Assembly (NCBI GenBank): GCA_947044405.1
Contig: CAMRHE010000115.1
Span: 1,984,001-2,048,000 of the forward strand
Source: Leptodactylus fallax
Lineage: Eukaryota; Chordata; Amphibia; Anura; Leptodactylidae
DNA: 64,000 nt
Reading direction: 5' to 3'
Of this stretch, positions 36,699 to 48,979 are shown one piece after another. Made by a program: the position numbers and the translations under genes. The first letter of the stretch is position 1, and every line of letters begins with the position of its first letter. Under the pieces are notes generated by a model, which saw nothing but the letters and a program-made list of their open reading frames with translations, had not been told where the DNA came from and made no database searches.

Positions 36699-37981
36699 TT
36701 AACCCCTTAACGACCCAGGGCGTAATAGTACGTCTTGAGTCTCATGACGGTGTATGGAGCGCGCTCAGGAGCTGAGCGCTCTCCATACACCACGGGTGCC
36801 GGCTGTATAATACAGCCAGGACCCACCACTAACAGCAACGATTGGTGCCTGCACCGATCGCGGCTGTTAACCCTTTAGATGCCGCGGTCAAACGGGACAG
36901 CGGCGTCTAAATTGCGCAGCCGCCACGGGCGCCGCCATTTTCCTTGATCGCCGCCCCCCAGAACGTCATCGGAGGGCGGCGATTAGTTGCCATGACAGCC
37001 TGGAGCCTATTGAAGGCTCCCAGGCCTGTCATTACATTACAGCTATTACGCGATGCCAGAAGCATCGTCTAATAGCAGTGAAGGCATTTTGCTATTCACT
37101 GCGATACAGTAGTATCGCAGTGAATAGTTTGAGCAATCAGACCCCCTAGGTTTCAAGGTCTGATCATACAAGTAAAAGTTGAAAAAAATAAAGTTTTTAA
37201 AAGTATGAAAAAAATAAAAAAAACACAAAAGTTCAAATCACCCCCCTTTCCCTAGATCAGATATAAAAGTAAATAAACAAAAGTAAACATAAACACATTA
37301 GGTGTCCCCCTGCTCCAAAATGCCGGAACTATTAAAATATTAAAATATTTATCCCATACGGTGAACGGTGTAGCGGGGAAAAAAAATCAAAATGGCCAAA
37401 TAGCGTTTTTTTCAACACTTTGCCTCCTATAAAAAATTGAATAAAAAGTGATCAAACAATCAGATCTTTCCCCAAATGGTATCAATAAAAACGTTATGTT
37501 GTCCCGCATAAAAAGACGCCTCACCCAGCTCCATACATGTAAATATGAAAAAGTTACAGGTGACAAAATATGGCGACGCCAAATTTTTTTTCTATTTAGC
37601 AAAGTTTTTAATTTTTTAAAAGGTATCCAAACATTACAAATACTATATAAATTTGGTATCGCCGTGTTCGTACTGACCCGCAGAATACAGGTAACATGTC
37701 ATTTTTACCACACAGTGAATGCTGTAAAAATTAAACCCATATGAATTTGACGCCAATGCAGTTTTTCTCCAATTGCACCTCATTCTGAATTTTTTTCCAG
37801 CTTCCCAGTACATTGCACAGCATATTGAATGGTACCATTACAAAGTACAATTTGTTTCGCAAACAATAAGCCATCATGTGACTCTGTGAATTGAAAAATG
37901 AAAAAGTTATGGCTCTTGGAATGTGGGGAGGGAAAAATGAGAATGCAAAAACAAAAAATGGCCCGGTCATTAAGGGGTTAA
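36699..37981 (+). repeat. Best TTAA-bounded element of the window, 1.28 kb
   Basis: Starts 'TTAACCCCTTAACGACCCAG' and ends 'GGTCATTAAGGGGTTAA', giving clean inverted ends and intact TTAA on both sides. The GC-rich first third contains a palindrome ('GAGCGCGCTC...GAGCGCTC') and 'GAGCCTATTGAAGGCTCCCA'. The AT-rich rest has 'TTGGTATCGCCGTGTTCGTA' and 'CAGGTAACATGTCATTTTTA'. Diverged relatives lie at 2620, 20795, 22095 and 44360. It encodes nothing recognisable, so it would depend on a transposase supplied elsewhere, probably a piggyBac-type enzyme from the TTAA ends. Confidence 0.85.
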
Positions 37982-38252
37982 AGACCAGGCCATTCTCCTG
38001 CTGTAGGTCATGTCAGTCCTGTGTGGCTTGTCCCAGTTACACCTGTATGTTATGTGCAGGAGCTAATGGACATAGACACAGACAACCAGTTATGGTTAGC
38101 GTTTTTTACTGGGTGGAACTTAAAGTATATGGAATAAGGAAATAAATGCAAGTACAAACAATGTCCCTTAATGAGCTGGCGGCCAGCTGCATGTACATCC
38201 ACTGTAAATTAAACAACAACTACATCAGCCACGTAAAACAGCCCTATTTATA

Positions 38253-38626
38253 CAGGTGCATCTCAATAAATTAGAATATTTTTGAAACGTTCATTCATTT
38301 CAGTAATTCAGTAATACAATTCATAATCAGCGTCTTCCATGATTGTGTGTCCTACTGAACCAGACTGAGGGACCATTTAAAGGCTTAGGAAACCTTGGCA
38401 GGTGACACTGAATTTACAATACTGAACTTTTTTACAATATTCAAATTTTCTTAGATTTTGGTTTTCATTACCTGTAATCCATAATCAACATTTACAGAAA
38501 TAAAACACTTGAAATAGAACACTCTGTGTGTAAAGAATCTAGAAAATATAGGAGGTCACTTTTTTAATTTAATTACAGAAATAAATAAACATTTCAAAGA
38601 TATTCTAATTTATTGAGATGCAACTG
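38253..38626. mobile_element. Tc1/mariner MITE, 374 bp
   Basis: 'CAGGTGCATCTCAATAAATT' at the left is mirrored by 'AATTTATTGAGATGCAACTG' at the right, each flanked by TA (38251-38252, 38627-38628). Inverted repeats of ~30 bp, no coding. The ends match those of Tc1-like elements found in fish and frogs. Confidence 0.88.
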
Positions 38627-38870
38627 TAGTATAGCTCCACCCTCATACAGCATATATGGGACGCCAGTTTGGGCAGCCTTTGATTGTGCTGGATCTACAG
38701 GCCGTCTGCAACATTTGTGGGCAAACGTGCTGCAGGATACCATAAAGAATGTGTACAGTATGTCTCCACAGTATCTTATCTTGTATCCAGGCTAGAACTG
38801 GCACTTCAGGGTACTAGAACCTCCGCTCAATTTTACAGTTTTCCCCAATAAACTTCTCCTTTCCCTCTAA

Positions 38871-39240
38871 AGGTTGGTTCACACTTGCGCCTAGAGTCCG
38901 TCCGCCATGAATCCAACCTAAATATCCGAAAAAAGGATAGGGAAAGGATTGCAAGCGGTTTGTTAAAGCAACCCGCAGGTGTCTGATTGCAGCCTCTGTA
39001 CTGCGAAGCCACTTTTTTTGTTCTGTCACAAAGTCCTGCATGTCCGACTTTGTTTACGACCAAAAAAAGCGACTTCGCGGCGCAGAGGCTGAAATCGGAC
39101 ACCTGCGGGTTGCTTTAATAACCCATTGAAGTGAATGGATTTTTAAACAAACCGCTTGCAAACCTTTCCCTATCCTTTTTTCTGATATTTAGGTTGGATT
39201 CACGGTGGACGGACTCCAGGCGCAAGTGTGAACCAACCCT
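38871..39240. repeat. Foldback element, 370 bp
   Basis: 'AGGTTGGTTCACACTTGCGC' at the left is mirrored by 'GCGCAAGTGTGAACCAACCC' at the right. The arms run almost to the centre ('AGGATAGGGAAAGG', 'GCAACCCGCAGGTGTC'), so the whole element can fold on itself. No clear target duplication. Fragments with 'GGTGTGAACGTAGCCTTA' ends occur near 42180. Confidence 0.8.
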
Positions 39241-39667
39241 AATATTGTTATCACTTATATTATACTTACTGTATATGTATCATTACATTCACACATAGAA
39301 AGTTTAATTCCTTTCTAGCAACTCTTTCCTAGTGCATTATTTCTTTTTGTCAATGAATGTATTTGTAATACTATAAATGTATGACCTTGCAGCTTCCCTC
39401 AGTGATAACACCTGAGTGTTGGGGATTTCTGAAGCTGAACCATCAGCTATTCAGCAGGCCAGCAACAATTCACTTCATAATATAATCCCGTTCCGAGCAA
39501 GATCAACCAGAATATTCCAAATTGTAAGGCTTTTAACAAATCCTAATAAATGGTGAATTGTTTTGGACAAAGTTAAATGGCTTGCGTGATATGCATTGAG
39601 CAGTGAAAATACAAAAGTTACACATGTCTTTGAGTCACTGTGACATTTTGGCATCACCTGATGTCAC
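39241..39667. other. Unassigned intergenic DNA
   Basis: No feature recognised. Confidence 0.4.
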
Positions 39668-39675
39668 CTCACAAC

Positions 39676-40911
39676 TAGAGATGAGCGAATTTTGCAAAAA
39701 TTCGATTCGACCAATTCTCCAAAGTTTCCAAAACAATTTGATTCGATCTGAATTAATTCACAGCGAATCGCGTTAACCCCTTCCCAACATCTGCCCTAAT
39801 AGTAAGGCACTGCCGGGAAGAACTTCCCACAAACCACGGCGGAAGCATGGTGCACACACAGAAACTGTGTGCGCACCCTGCTTTGTGAGTGTCAGTTGTA
39901 TGTAACGGCTGACACTGTCCTCTAACACCCGCGGTCAGAGCTAAGCTCCAATCGCGGGTGTTAACCCCTGAGATGCATGTCAAACATGACCACTGCATTT
40001 CAGGGGTTTTATTATATATTGGAGTCCCGATCGCCCCCCCGCGACGTTTTCGGGGGGTGCCGCTGCTCCTATTCAGCAGCCCAGGGTCTGACCAGTGACC
40101 CCGGGTCTGCCACATCGCTGTCCCTCTGCATACCTGGTTGATCCTGCCTTGAATGGAGACTGTCAACCTATGCGTCTGCACGGGTTGACAGCCTCCTATA
40201 CACTGCAATACAAGTGTATTGCAGTGTATATTTATGGAAGCAGCAATCAGATATCGCTGCTTCAATACCCCCCCCCCCACTGAAGCAGCGATCAGATATT
40301 GCTGCATCAATCCCCCTCCCCCTAGAGCTAGTGCTATTATTATACTCTGGGGTCTCCTCAGACCCCAGAGTATAATAATCAGAGGCCCAGGGTAAGTGAT
40401 TAAAAATAACAAACACTTATACTCACCTTAACCTCACCTCTCCTGGGAATCCGGGTGTCTGACCGTCCTGCTCACTTCTCTTCTTCCTTCCGAATGAAGT
40501 CCTGCTCCCCGGACGTCACTGCTGGGGCCTATGATTGGACCTCAGCGGTCATGTGGGGGCATGATGACGTCATTACTCCGGCGCACTATGCCGGCGCCGA
40601 CTTCATTACGCCCAATCACAGGCCCCAGCAGTAAGGCCTGGGGAGTTACTGATGAGTCAAGGACAGGTGAGTATCAGATTTTTTTTATTTTTAATCACTG
40701 CGGGGGGTGCCGAGGGGGACAGGTAGCATGGCGGAACCCCTTGGATGCCGCGGTCATGTTTGACCACGGCATCCAAGGGGTTAAAACCCCCGATTGGAAA
40801 TGTGCTATTCGATACATTGAAGCGTGAGGAAATCCAGAATTGATGCGAATCGAAGATCTCTTGAAATTCAGATTGAATTTCACTTCGTCAGTTTCGATTC
40901 GCTCATCTCTA
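39676..40911. mobile_element. Complete hAT-type non-autonomous element, 1,236 bp
   Basis: Termini 'TAGAGATGAGCGAA' and 'TTCGCTCATCTCTA' are perfect 14-bp inverted repeats. The flanks CTCACAAC (39668-39675) and CTCACAAC (40912-40919) are an exact 8-bp target duplication, the size made by hAT transposases. Inside is an apparent nested TTAA block from 'TTAACCCCTTCCCAACATCT' (39773) to 'GCATCCAAGGGGTTAA' (40782). There is also a palindrome 'ACTCTGGGGTCTCCTCAGACCCCAGAGT' in two halves at 40340-40370 and the 'CACTGCTGGGGCCTATGATT' module shared with other copies. The open frame 39753-40412 (-) has no known domain. Confidence 0.9.
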
Positions 40912-40919
40912 CTCACAAC

Positions 40920-43150
40920 CTCTCAGCCAATAGTCACTCATAGGTGGATACTTTACAGTGCTGATGTCATTTACAGTATATAAGGTGCTGGTGGCAGGAA
41001 CACGAGGCCTTTCAGTGATGGTGGAAGTAGGATATGGGTGTGTTATTCATCACTGCATGATCCAAAGCAAATACTCCATTTTCTTCAGCAATACATAGCA
41101 GTTAGTGCAGCATAGCTTGCAATTGAGCTAGAGAACCTTAGCAGTAGGAGAAATAGAACAAAGTTTAGTCAGATTTAATGAATTACTGGCAGATCATAGA
41201 TAGGAGTGAGGGAGAATATCTATGCTGTGTGAGCTAGGCTGGCACTACTCAGCCAGACATGTCCTATGGCCTGGTCCATCATATCATTCCATGCCGTACT
41301 GTCACTTATGTTTCCACAGCTACCACCACTGACCTACTCAGCCAAAAAAGGGTAACATTTGGAGAATTTTTAATGTTAAAATGCATAAAAGCAAGTGTCA
41401 GTGCAGTGTATGGTTAAACTCGGAGTTTGTATCCTCTGCTTACCATTCATTTTTCCATAGACATACGTGTCATGTTCACTTTGAAATAACTTCAGCTGTG
41501 TTTGCCTTTTAGAGTTAGAAATTGGATAGACAGGTTCCTATGAGCCCTCAGAGTGTTCTACACTAATTTTTAAGTCAATTTAAAGTGTGGTTCGTCCTGA
41601 ACTTGTTTGACCCAAAACAAATCTTGGTCCCAGACCACCCGAAATTAACAAATCTTGAGGTTCATCCATCTCTAAGGATCACTAATGTATATCTAGTACC
41701 ACAATTATTTCCTTTACCTACTTACCGTACTAACATTGTAATTCATATTTGCTGGACACGGAATGTCGGGGGGAAAAAATACCCTTTATATATAAAATTG
41801 CACAGCCCTATCCTACAATACTGCAAATCTGGACTTGTAAGAAGGGCAAGCGAGAGCAATTTGGATAATAGATCAGGCAATATTTTTATTCATACTGTAG
41901 CACCATGTTTGTGAATGGTTAATGCATACTATTGGCAATCACCATTTCATCTAATACCAGTGGCAGGTTGGTTGCCCTGCTTGCCCCTCATTCCATTTGT
42001 AATGTAAAAAAATGGTACCTCTAGTATAGGTGAAGAATGGATCCCGAGGGACCCTATTGACTGTAATGGGGACCGATGAGTGCCAATTTTTTCCCTAAAA
42101 TGCTGGACAAAAAGTCAAGCTTGCAGGACTTTTTCATTTGTGATTTCTGACAGACTCTTTGTCGGACCGACACCCAAAACAGGTGTGAACGTAGCCTTAT
42201 CATTGCATTAGGCATACATAAAAATATATGCATGTATTCACCAAATTTAACATCGACTATTAGGGCTCTTGAAGTGTGGGAGGTGATAATACATTGCAGT
42301 GTGCCGAACTGACAGCTACTTTTCAGATGTCATAAAGATTCTATCAGATATAGTGAAGAAATATTTAGACAAGTTATAGTCAAAGGATCTGCCCCCAAGG
42401 TATCTTCATGTTTCATTTTCTGCACAGCCAGTGTGGCTTTCCTGAATTCATTTACATTTATACCTGTCGTGCGTCTCCATCACTCGTCTCCTGATTTACT
42501 GATGATATGGCGCTCCAAGGGTTGAGTATTCCTACGGTAATTATCATAATCACAAGCTCCACTGAGTCTGCCAGTCACCAGACCCTCAACCAAGAGCTGC
42601 TAAATAATAAGATCATACCCAAGTGTATGAAGATCTGTGGGATATGTCACCCACAGGGAAGATATAAGTGAATACAGGCTGTAAAAGTGTGGATTTACAA
42701 GTAAAGGGGGGACAGGGAATAATATCATATAATGCATTAAGTTCTTATAAGTCATTCTAGGCAGATGGATCGGTCTCCTGAGGCCTTCATGATATGAAAA
42801 AAAAAACAAAATAAATCAATTTGTCGGCTAACACATCAATTAACTAATGAGTCATATGGACAATTCAATGATGTACACATCTCTGGAGGGCTCTGTAGAC
42901 AGGTTATATGTAAATTATCAGAGAGAGGAAACCAGGCAAGAAGTTTTGATAAAGAGAAAAAGCGCTAAGCAGGTAACATTAAGATGCTGAAGTTGATGTT
43001 CATTTTGCTGAGCGATAATTGGTTTTCACGGGAGACATGGACAAGTCTAAGATACACTGTATGAGACTCAGAAGAATATGGGGCTCACATTAATTCTTAT
43101 TTGGCTCTGTAAATGACATTTTAGGCTTAATTTTTTTCACCCCTGGCATG
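40920..43150. other. Unassigned intergenic DNA
   Basis: Mostly AT-rich sequence without a recognised gene. A fragment near 42040-42200 ending 'CAGGTGTGAACGTAGCCTTA' looks like the terminus of a 'GTTCACAC'-type foldback repeat. Confidence 0.4.
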
Positions 43151-43157
43151 GGTCACT

Positions 43158-43290
43158 AGTAGAGATAAGCAAAGATTTCTGAGGTTCGCCACTCATGAAT
43201 CATTATTATACTCTGGGATCGCTGAGGCCAAACCACAGGTTTACCGCTGAAGTGACCCAGTAGGCTAGAAGCTGGACTGGACCGACACCC
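43158..43290. repeat. Truncated hAT MITE left end
   Basis: 'TAGAGATAAGCAAAGATTTC' plus 'TTATTATACTCTGGGATCGC' matches the left part of the hAT MITE family. No right terminus found. Confidence 0.6.
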
Positions 43291-43329
43291 AGACACCACC
43301 ACAATCAACTGATTTGGCTGTCGGATGCC

Positions 43330-43641
43330 ATATACAAGGTATACAGCTAGAAGCAGGTCTGCTCCTATTTAAGTTCCTATTCAAGTGAATGGGAGAAGAG
43401 CTGCAGTTCCCAGGTACCACAATTACAGTGGACAGAACTTGAAGGTGTATACAGTGTACAGAGATGTAAACTGTAACGGTGACGCCAGGGAACTGCAGCT
43501 CTGCTCCCATTCACTTCAAGAGTGTATACTGGCTGCTCGGTGTGCTGTCTAGGTGTAAGACCCCCACCAATCTGATATTGATACCCTGTAGATAGATCAT
43601 GAGTATCCATTACTCATGGGTCTTGGACAAACCCTTTAATT
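43330..43641. repeat. TTAA MITE with inner palindrome
   Basis: 'CAAGTGAATGGGAGAAGAGC' (43381) and 'GCTCTGCTCCCATTCACTTC' (about 43498) are inverted arms around 75 bp. The right end 'GGTCTTGGACAAACCCTTTAAT' is a TTAA terminus. Confidence 0.7.
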
Positions 43642-44237
43642 TGGCTATATTTGTGTAACATAGGGATACATTGTTGTCTAACCCACTTCAGTTATACTTT
43701 AGCTCTAGGTATTGTGCACCAGTGTGATAGTATAGTGTACAGTGTCTAGTATATAACACAATCTACTACACCCTCACAGAGTGTCTCCATATTTTTTTAC
43801 TTTAGCTCTAGGTGCTCTCCGTTTTTGCAATGGGCTTCTTTAGCCAGTAGTAGGGTATTTTATGAATTACTTGTGTACTTGACTGTTCTGATTTGGTTAC
43901 ATTTTAATAATATTTCTCTGGAGTGATGGGTGCATTTGATACAACCTTCAAGGCAGAGATAAATCAAGAAGGCGTGCTGCTGAGCACAATAGGCGATGTG
44001 ATGAGACATAAGGTGAGTCATTAGGAAGTTTCATACTCTGAGCAGCAAGGGGTCATTTCATTATACCAAGACATATTTCAGGACTTGAGATACTGTGCTT
44101 GACACATGCAGCAACAATGAACATGACTTGCACGCTTTGCTGAGAAAAGCCTCGCCACTGTATAGCAATAACTAGATTCTGTGCTTTTATTTATGTTTTT
44201 TTCATACGTTCCAGCCAGCTATACTGCTAGGGTTCAC

Positions 44238-45305
44238 TTACCCCTTTAAGGACATAGGGTAGTTTGGGCATTAAGGCTTTGCAACTTTTTTTTCTGCCAA
44301 AATTCTTAACTTTTTTATTTTTCTGTTGACATACTGTTGACATCCTTCTTACAATTAAGGATTTAATAATCCTTTCCTGACATCCACTGTAATAGTACAG
44401 CAGATGTAGGGTATTTAAATATACAGCGGAGACCCAGTGGAAATACCCACAATCATTGCCCTGATCATGTGCATCATATCCCCCTTGCCTCAGTCAAAGC
44501 TGACCAAGGTGCCATTTTGGGGTGAATCATCAGCCCCGGAACAAGATTTGGGACCGGCGATCGGTTACCATGACAGTCGAGAGTTTATTGATGGCTCCCA
44601 GGTTTATCTGGCATACATTTGTATTGCAGGTTGCTCTATGTAGCCTGTATTACAAGTTCCGCAATTTTGGAATGCATTGCAATAAATTAGAATTGCAATG
44701 TATTGTATTAATGATCAGACCCCCTGGACTTGAAGACCCCTAAGGGGTGTATTAATTATACTAAAAAAAAAAAACAAAAAAAAAAGTTTTAAAAATTTCC
44801 CTAGAACACATATAAAAGCTAAAAAACCAAGTGAAACACATACAGGTTAGGTATCTCTGTGTCCAGAACCACCCAGTCTACAAACTAATAAAATATTTTC
44901 CCATACGATAAATGCCGTAGTGGGGAAAAAAAGTCAAAAGAGACAAATAGCCATTTTGCCTTCCATAAAAATTTGAATAAAAAGTGATCAAAGCAATAGA
45001 CATTCCTCAAATTGGTAAAAATAAAAAGTACACAGAAATATAAAAAAAAAATTTACTAGTGTCAGAATATAGTGACTCCAAGAATTATTTTTTTTTTTTA
45101 AAAACAAAAAAAAAAAATGTAAATTTGGTATCCCTGAAATTGTATCTACCCATAGAATATAGGTGACATTTCAGTTTGGCCGCATAGTGTACACTGTTTT
45201 TACGATGCCCATAAATCCATAAAAAGTCGCACAACGTTTTTCTCCAATTACACCCCATTATGAATTTATTTCCAGCTTCCCAGCACATTGTACAGAATAT
45301 TAACC
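44238..45305 (+). repeat. TTAA-family sequence, two diverged pieces
   Basis: 44240-44340 matches a 'CCCTTTAAGGACATAGGGTA' type left end. From 44367 ('TAATCCTTTCCTGACATCCA') to about 45300 the order follows the 22095-23125 element: 'GGTTACCATGACAGTCGAGAG', 'CCCATACGATAAATGCCGTA', 'ATAGGTGACATTTCAGTTTG', 'CAGCTTCCCAGCACATTGTA'. The 3' end is lost. Confidence 0.65.
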
Positions 45306-45309
45306 CCTT

Positions 45310-46710
45310 ATTCGTGTAACGCATGTTGCTGTGAAGCTCGAGCCTCATTGTAGCATTTTATATTGAATGTCATTATGCACATTATTTACAATAGTAAACA
45401 CATTATTAAGATAAAGTATAACAAAAAAAATAAAAATACAAGGAAATCATTCAATTGGAATGCGGGAATGTGTACAGTGTTTTAGTGTACCACTGAGAGC
45501 ACTACAAAACAATTACATTTGTGTATATGCTTTATTATATGCATAATGGAACTCATGGCCACCCCCAATGGGTTGCTGCAGTGTTTCCCATAGCACTGGT
45601 GTAAATTGCATGATGTGTATGTATGTGTACTTCATAGATACGACAACTTCAGTCAATCTTCTCCCAGGATTATGTGTTTTGTCCTATTGATTTTTAGCAC
45701 AAAGATGACACTATAATCTACTCTATAGGACAGCTCTGTACACACACAATTCTATGTAGCTGTAATTACATGCTTGGAAAGTGATGACCTTGTTGTGTAC
45801 GTGCTGAAAAAGTGCACCGAGAAGAGGACTGAAAAACCCTAAGAGGAAAACAACTTTTTATATGAACATCTGTGCTGTTATGATTAAGTACATTTAATGG
45901 AAATCAATTATTAGGATTTTAGACTCTCTGTAGGGGCTTGAACCTGTGACCTTTTACATTCTATTATCTATCAGCTGCTCCTGGGAACAAATCTTTGCTT
46001 TGCATTTTATGTTTTCTGTGTCATTGGTGTGATTGCCTTTACCTGTTATTTATTACGGCCTCTTAAACATAAGGGTGCAGTCACACTTGTAGGTTTTGTG
46101 GATGCAGATTTTCATCCCAAAACAAAGAAAATATAATATGATGGTACTTCTCCATTTATCCACTCCTGGTTTTTGGCATCAATAAAACCTGCAAGTACTT
46201 TGTGTCAATGAAGCAAAATGGATGCCATAAGGGAACTGTATCCCATTAGAAAACTGTAGCCCTAAAAGGACTCTCTAATGAATATTCACAATCAGGTTTA
46301 ATGTAATGTGATGATCATGATCACAATGAGACTCCTCTGACAAGGTGTATCTTTTTAATGCAAAAATAAAATGTAAAGCTAAACAAAAAAGTGCAAAAGT
46401 ATGTTCAAAAATGCATATTTTGACCCCAAAACAAGGCATACTTTTCCCATTTGATCATAAATAAACAAACAGTGGTTAAAAGTGACTCTATACATTAGAG
46501 GGATGTTTTCAGTGTGACATGAGATGCTGGAGTAAGATGGATCAGACATGTTGTATTTCAACATGCCCAATCTTTTTGCTTTCAAGGGAGATAGGTCACC
46601 ACCAGAAGTGTTTGGCAGCCATTTATTCCCCTCCTCCTATTGAGAACACATGTGCACTTGACCAAGCTGAGCATGCATGTTTATGGTGTGCAGCAGAAAT
46701 AGCTCTCAGA
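45310..46710. other. Unassigned intergenic DNA
   Basis: No gene or known element recognised. Frames 46379-46585 (-) and 46519-46779 (+) have no recognisable domain. Confidence 0.4.
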
Positions 46711-46718
46711 CAAACATA

Positions 46719-48360
46719 CAGTACAGACCAAAAGTTTGGACACACCTTCTCATTCCAAGATTTTTCTGTATTTTCATGACTATAAAAATTGTAGATTCAC
46801 ACTGAAGGCATCAAAACTATGAATTAACACATGTGGAATTATATACTTAACAAAAAAGTGTGAAACAACTGAAAATATGTCTTATATTCTAGGTTCTTCA
46901 AAGTAGCCACCTTTTGCTTTGATTACTGCTTTGCACACTCTTGGCATTCTCTTGATGAGCTTCAAGAGGTAGTCACCTGAAATGGTTTTCACTTCACAGG
47001 TGTGCCCTGACAGGTTTAATAAGTGGGCTTTCTTGCCTTATAAATGGGGTTGGGACCATCAGTTGTGTTGTTCAGAAGTCAGGTGGATACACAGCTGATA
47101 GTCCTACTGAATGGAGTGTTAGAATTTGTATTATGGCAAGAAAAAAAGCAGCTAAGTAAAGAAAAACGAGTGGCCATCATTACTTTAAGAAATGAAGGTC
47201 AGTCAGTCCGAAAAATTGGGAAAACTTTGAAAGCGTCCCCAAGTGCAGTGGCCTAAACCATCAAGTGCTACAAAGAAACTGGCTCACATGAGGACCGCCC
47301 CAGGAAAGGAAGACCAAGAGTCACCTCTGCTGCGGAGGATAAGTTCATCCGAGTCACCAGCCTCAGAAATCGCAGGTTAACAGCAGCTCAGATTAGAGAC
47401 CAGGTCAATGCCACACAGAGTTCTAGCAGCAGACACATCTCTACAACAACTGTTAAGAGGAGACTGTGTGCAGCAGGTCTTCATGGTAAAATAGCTGCTA
47501 GGAAACCACTGCTAAGGACAGGCAACAAGCAGAAGAGACTTGTTTGGGCTAAAGAACACAAGGAATGGACATTAGACCTGTGGAAATCTGTGCTTTGGTC
47601 TGATGAGTCCAAATTTGAGATCTTTGTTTCCAACCACCGTGTCTTTGTGCGATTCAGAAAAGGTGAACAAATGGACTCTACATGCCTGGTTCCCACCGTG
47701 AAGCATGGAGGAGGAGGTGTGATGGTGTGGGGGTGCTTTGCTGGTGACACTGTTGGGGATTTATTTATTTATTATTCAAAATTGAAGGAATACTGAACCA
47801 GCATGGTTACCACAGCATCTTGCAGCGGCATGCTATTCCATCCGGTTTGCATTTAGTTGGACCATCATTTATTTTTCAACAGGACAATGACCCCAAACAC
47901 ACCTCCAGACTGTGTAAGGGCTATTTGACCAAGAAGGAGAGTGATGGGGTGCTACGCCAGATGACCTGGCCTCCACAGTCACCAGACCTGAACCCAATCC
48001 AGATGGTTTGGGGTGAGCTGGACCGCAGAGTGAAGGCAAAAGGGCCAACAAGTGCTAAGCATCTCTGGGAACTCCTTCAAGACTGTTGGAAGACCATTTC
48101 AGGTGACTACCTCTTGAAGCTCATCAAGAGAATGCCAAGAGTGTGCAAAGCAGTAATCAAAGCAAAAGGTGGCTACTTTGAAGAACCTAGAATATAAGAC
48201 ATATTTTCAGTTGTTTCACACTTTTTTGTTAAGTATATAATTCCACATGTGTTAATTCATAGTTTTGATGCCTTCAGTGTGAATCTACAATTTTTATAGT
48301 CATGAAAATACAGAAAACTCTTGGAATGAGAAGGTGTGTCCAAACTTTTGGTCTGTACTG
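46719..48360 (+). mobile_element. Tc1-like DD38E transposon, full length, dead
   Basis: Flanked by TA. Ends are 'CAGTACAGACCAAAAGTTTGG' (46719, 21 bp shown in part) and its mirror at 48360. The terminal inverted repeats run ~270 bp and the right one overlaps the last ~35 codons of the transposase. The left one therefore carries an antisense copy of that coding end. Nearly identical in layout to 61694-63306. Confidence 0.92.
47133..48197 (+). pseudogene. DD38E Tc1 transposase with frameshifts, stop and Glu-to-Gln loss
   Basis: ATG at 47133. One extra base in the A-run near 47141 shifts the frame. A TAA lies at 47254-47256, where the other copy has a Lys codon. An 11-bp insertion near 47761 (TTTATTTATTA) shifts the frame again. 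The catalytic domain shows the first Asp in 'LWSDESKFEIF', the second Asp in '[11 protein letters not shown]', and 'SPDLNPIQMVW', in which the third catalytic residue Glu has become Gln (GAG to CAG). It keeps a 15-bp stretch ('TLDLW') deleted from the 62-kb copy and keeps Arg where that copy has a stop. Confidence 0.9.
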
Positions 48361-48474
48361 TATATTCAGACAATAGTTATATAAGGTGTATGGCTAGTTT
48401 AAAGCTGTGTGTGGGGGGGGGGACATGGGGCAGACTTGCTGTCAAATTTCTGTCATGTGTTTTCTTGAAAACCT

Positions 48475-48550
48475 ATGTTGACGCTGCGGAATATGTTGGT
48501 GCTATATAAATAAAATGTATTATTATTATTATTATTAATATTATTATTAA
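48475..48550 (+). mobile_element. LINE 3' tail
   Basis: 'GACGCTGCGGAATATGTTGG' then 'GCTATATAAATAAAATGTAT' and a (TTA)n tail, the 3' signature of an L2/CR1-type LINE, 5'-truncated. Confidence 0.75.
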
Positions 48551-48979
48551 AACCTCCACAGCATAAATTGACACGCTTGTGATGTGAAAGCATTTCTCTT
48601 CCTGGGATTCTTTTGCAGCATGTGGATGAGATTTGGTATGCCTTGTACAACCCCAACCTATTCAGTTAAAATCAAATGTTCTCCTCTCCACTGCATAGGT
48701 GATTACTTGTAGATCTGTAGATCATGAGATTGGAAAACTCTTGAACTCCATTAATTTCTATGGGATTTCCAAGATGGTCAAACTCAATAGTCCCATAGAG
48801 AGTGAATGGAGCAGCAGTGTGCATGTTCAATCTGCTGCCCCTTTCAAATGAGGGTAGAAGGGACTTTTGTTCTCGAAGCGTTCTCAGAGCGTTATATAAA
48901 GTCTACTCTCAATGCATGCTTAGCATTTATTCCTAGTAATGTACAAAACCATCACATGCTACTTGGCCACCCGCTTTCT

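Noticed and set aside
39753..40412. 219-codon minus-strand frame
   Set aside because: Lies within the non-autonomous hAT element; composition follows its palindromes and no domain is recognised.
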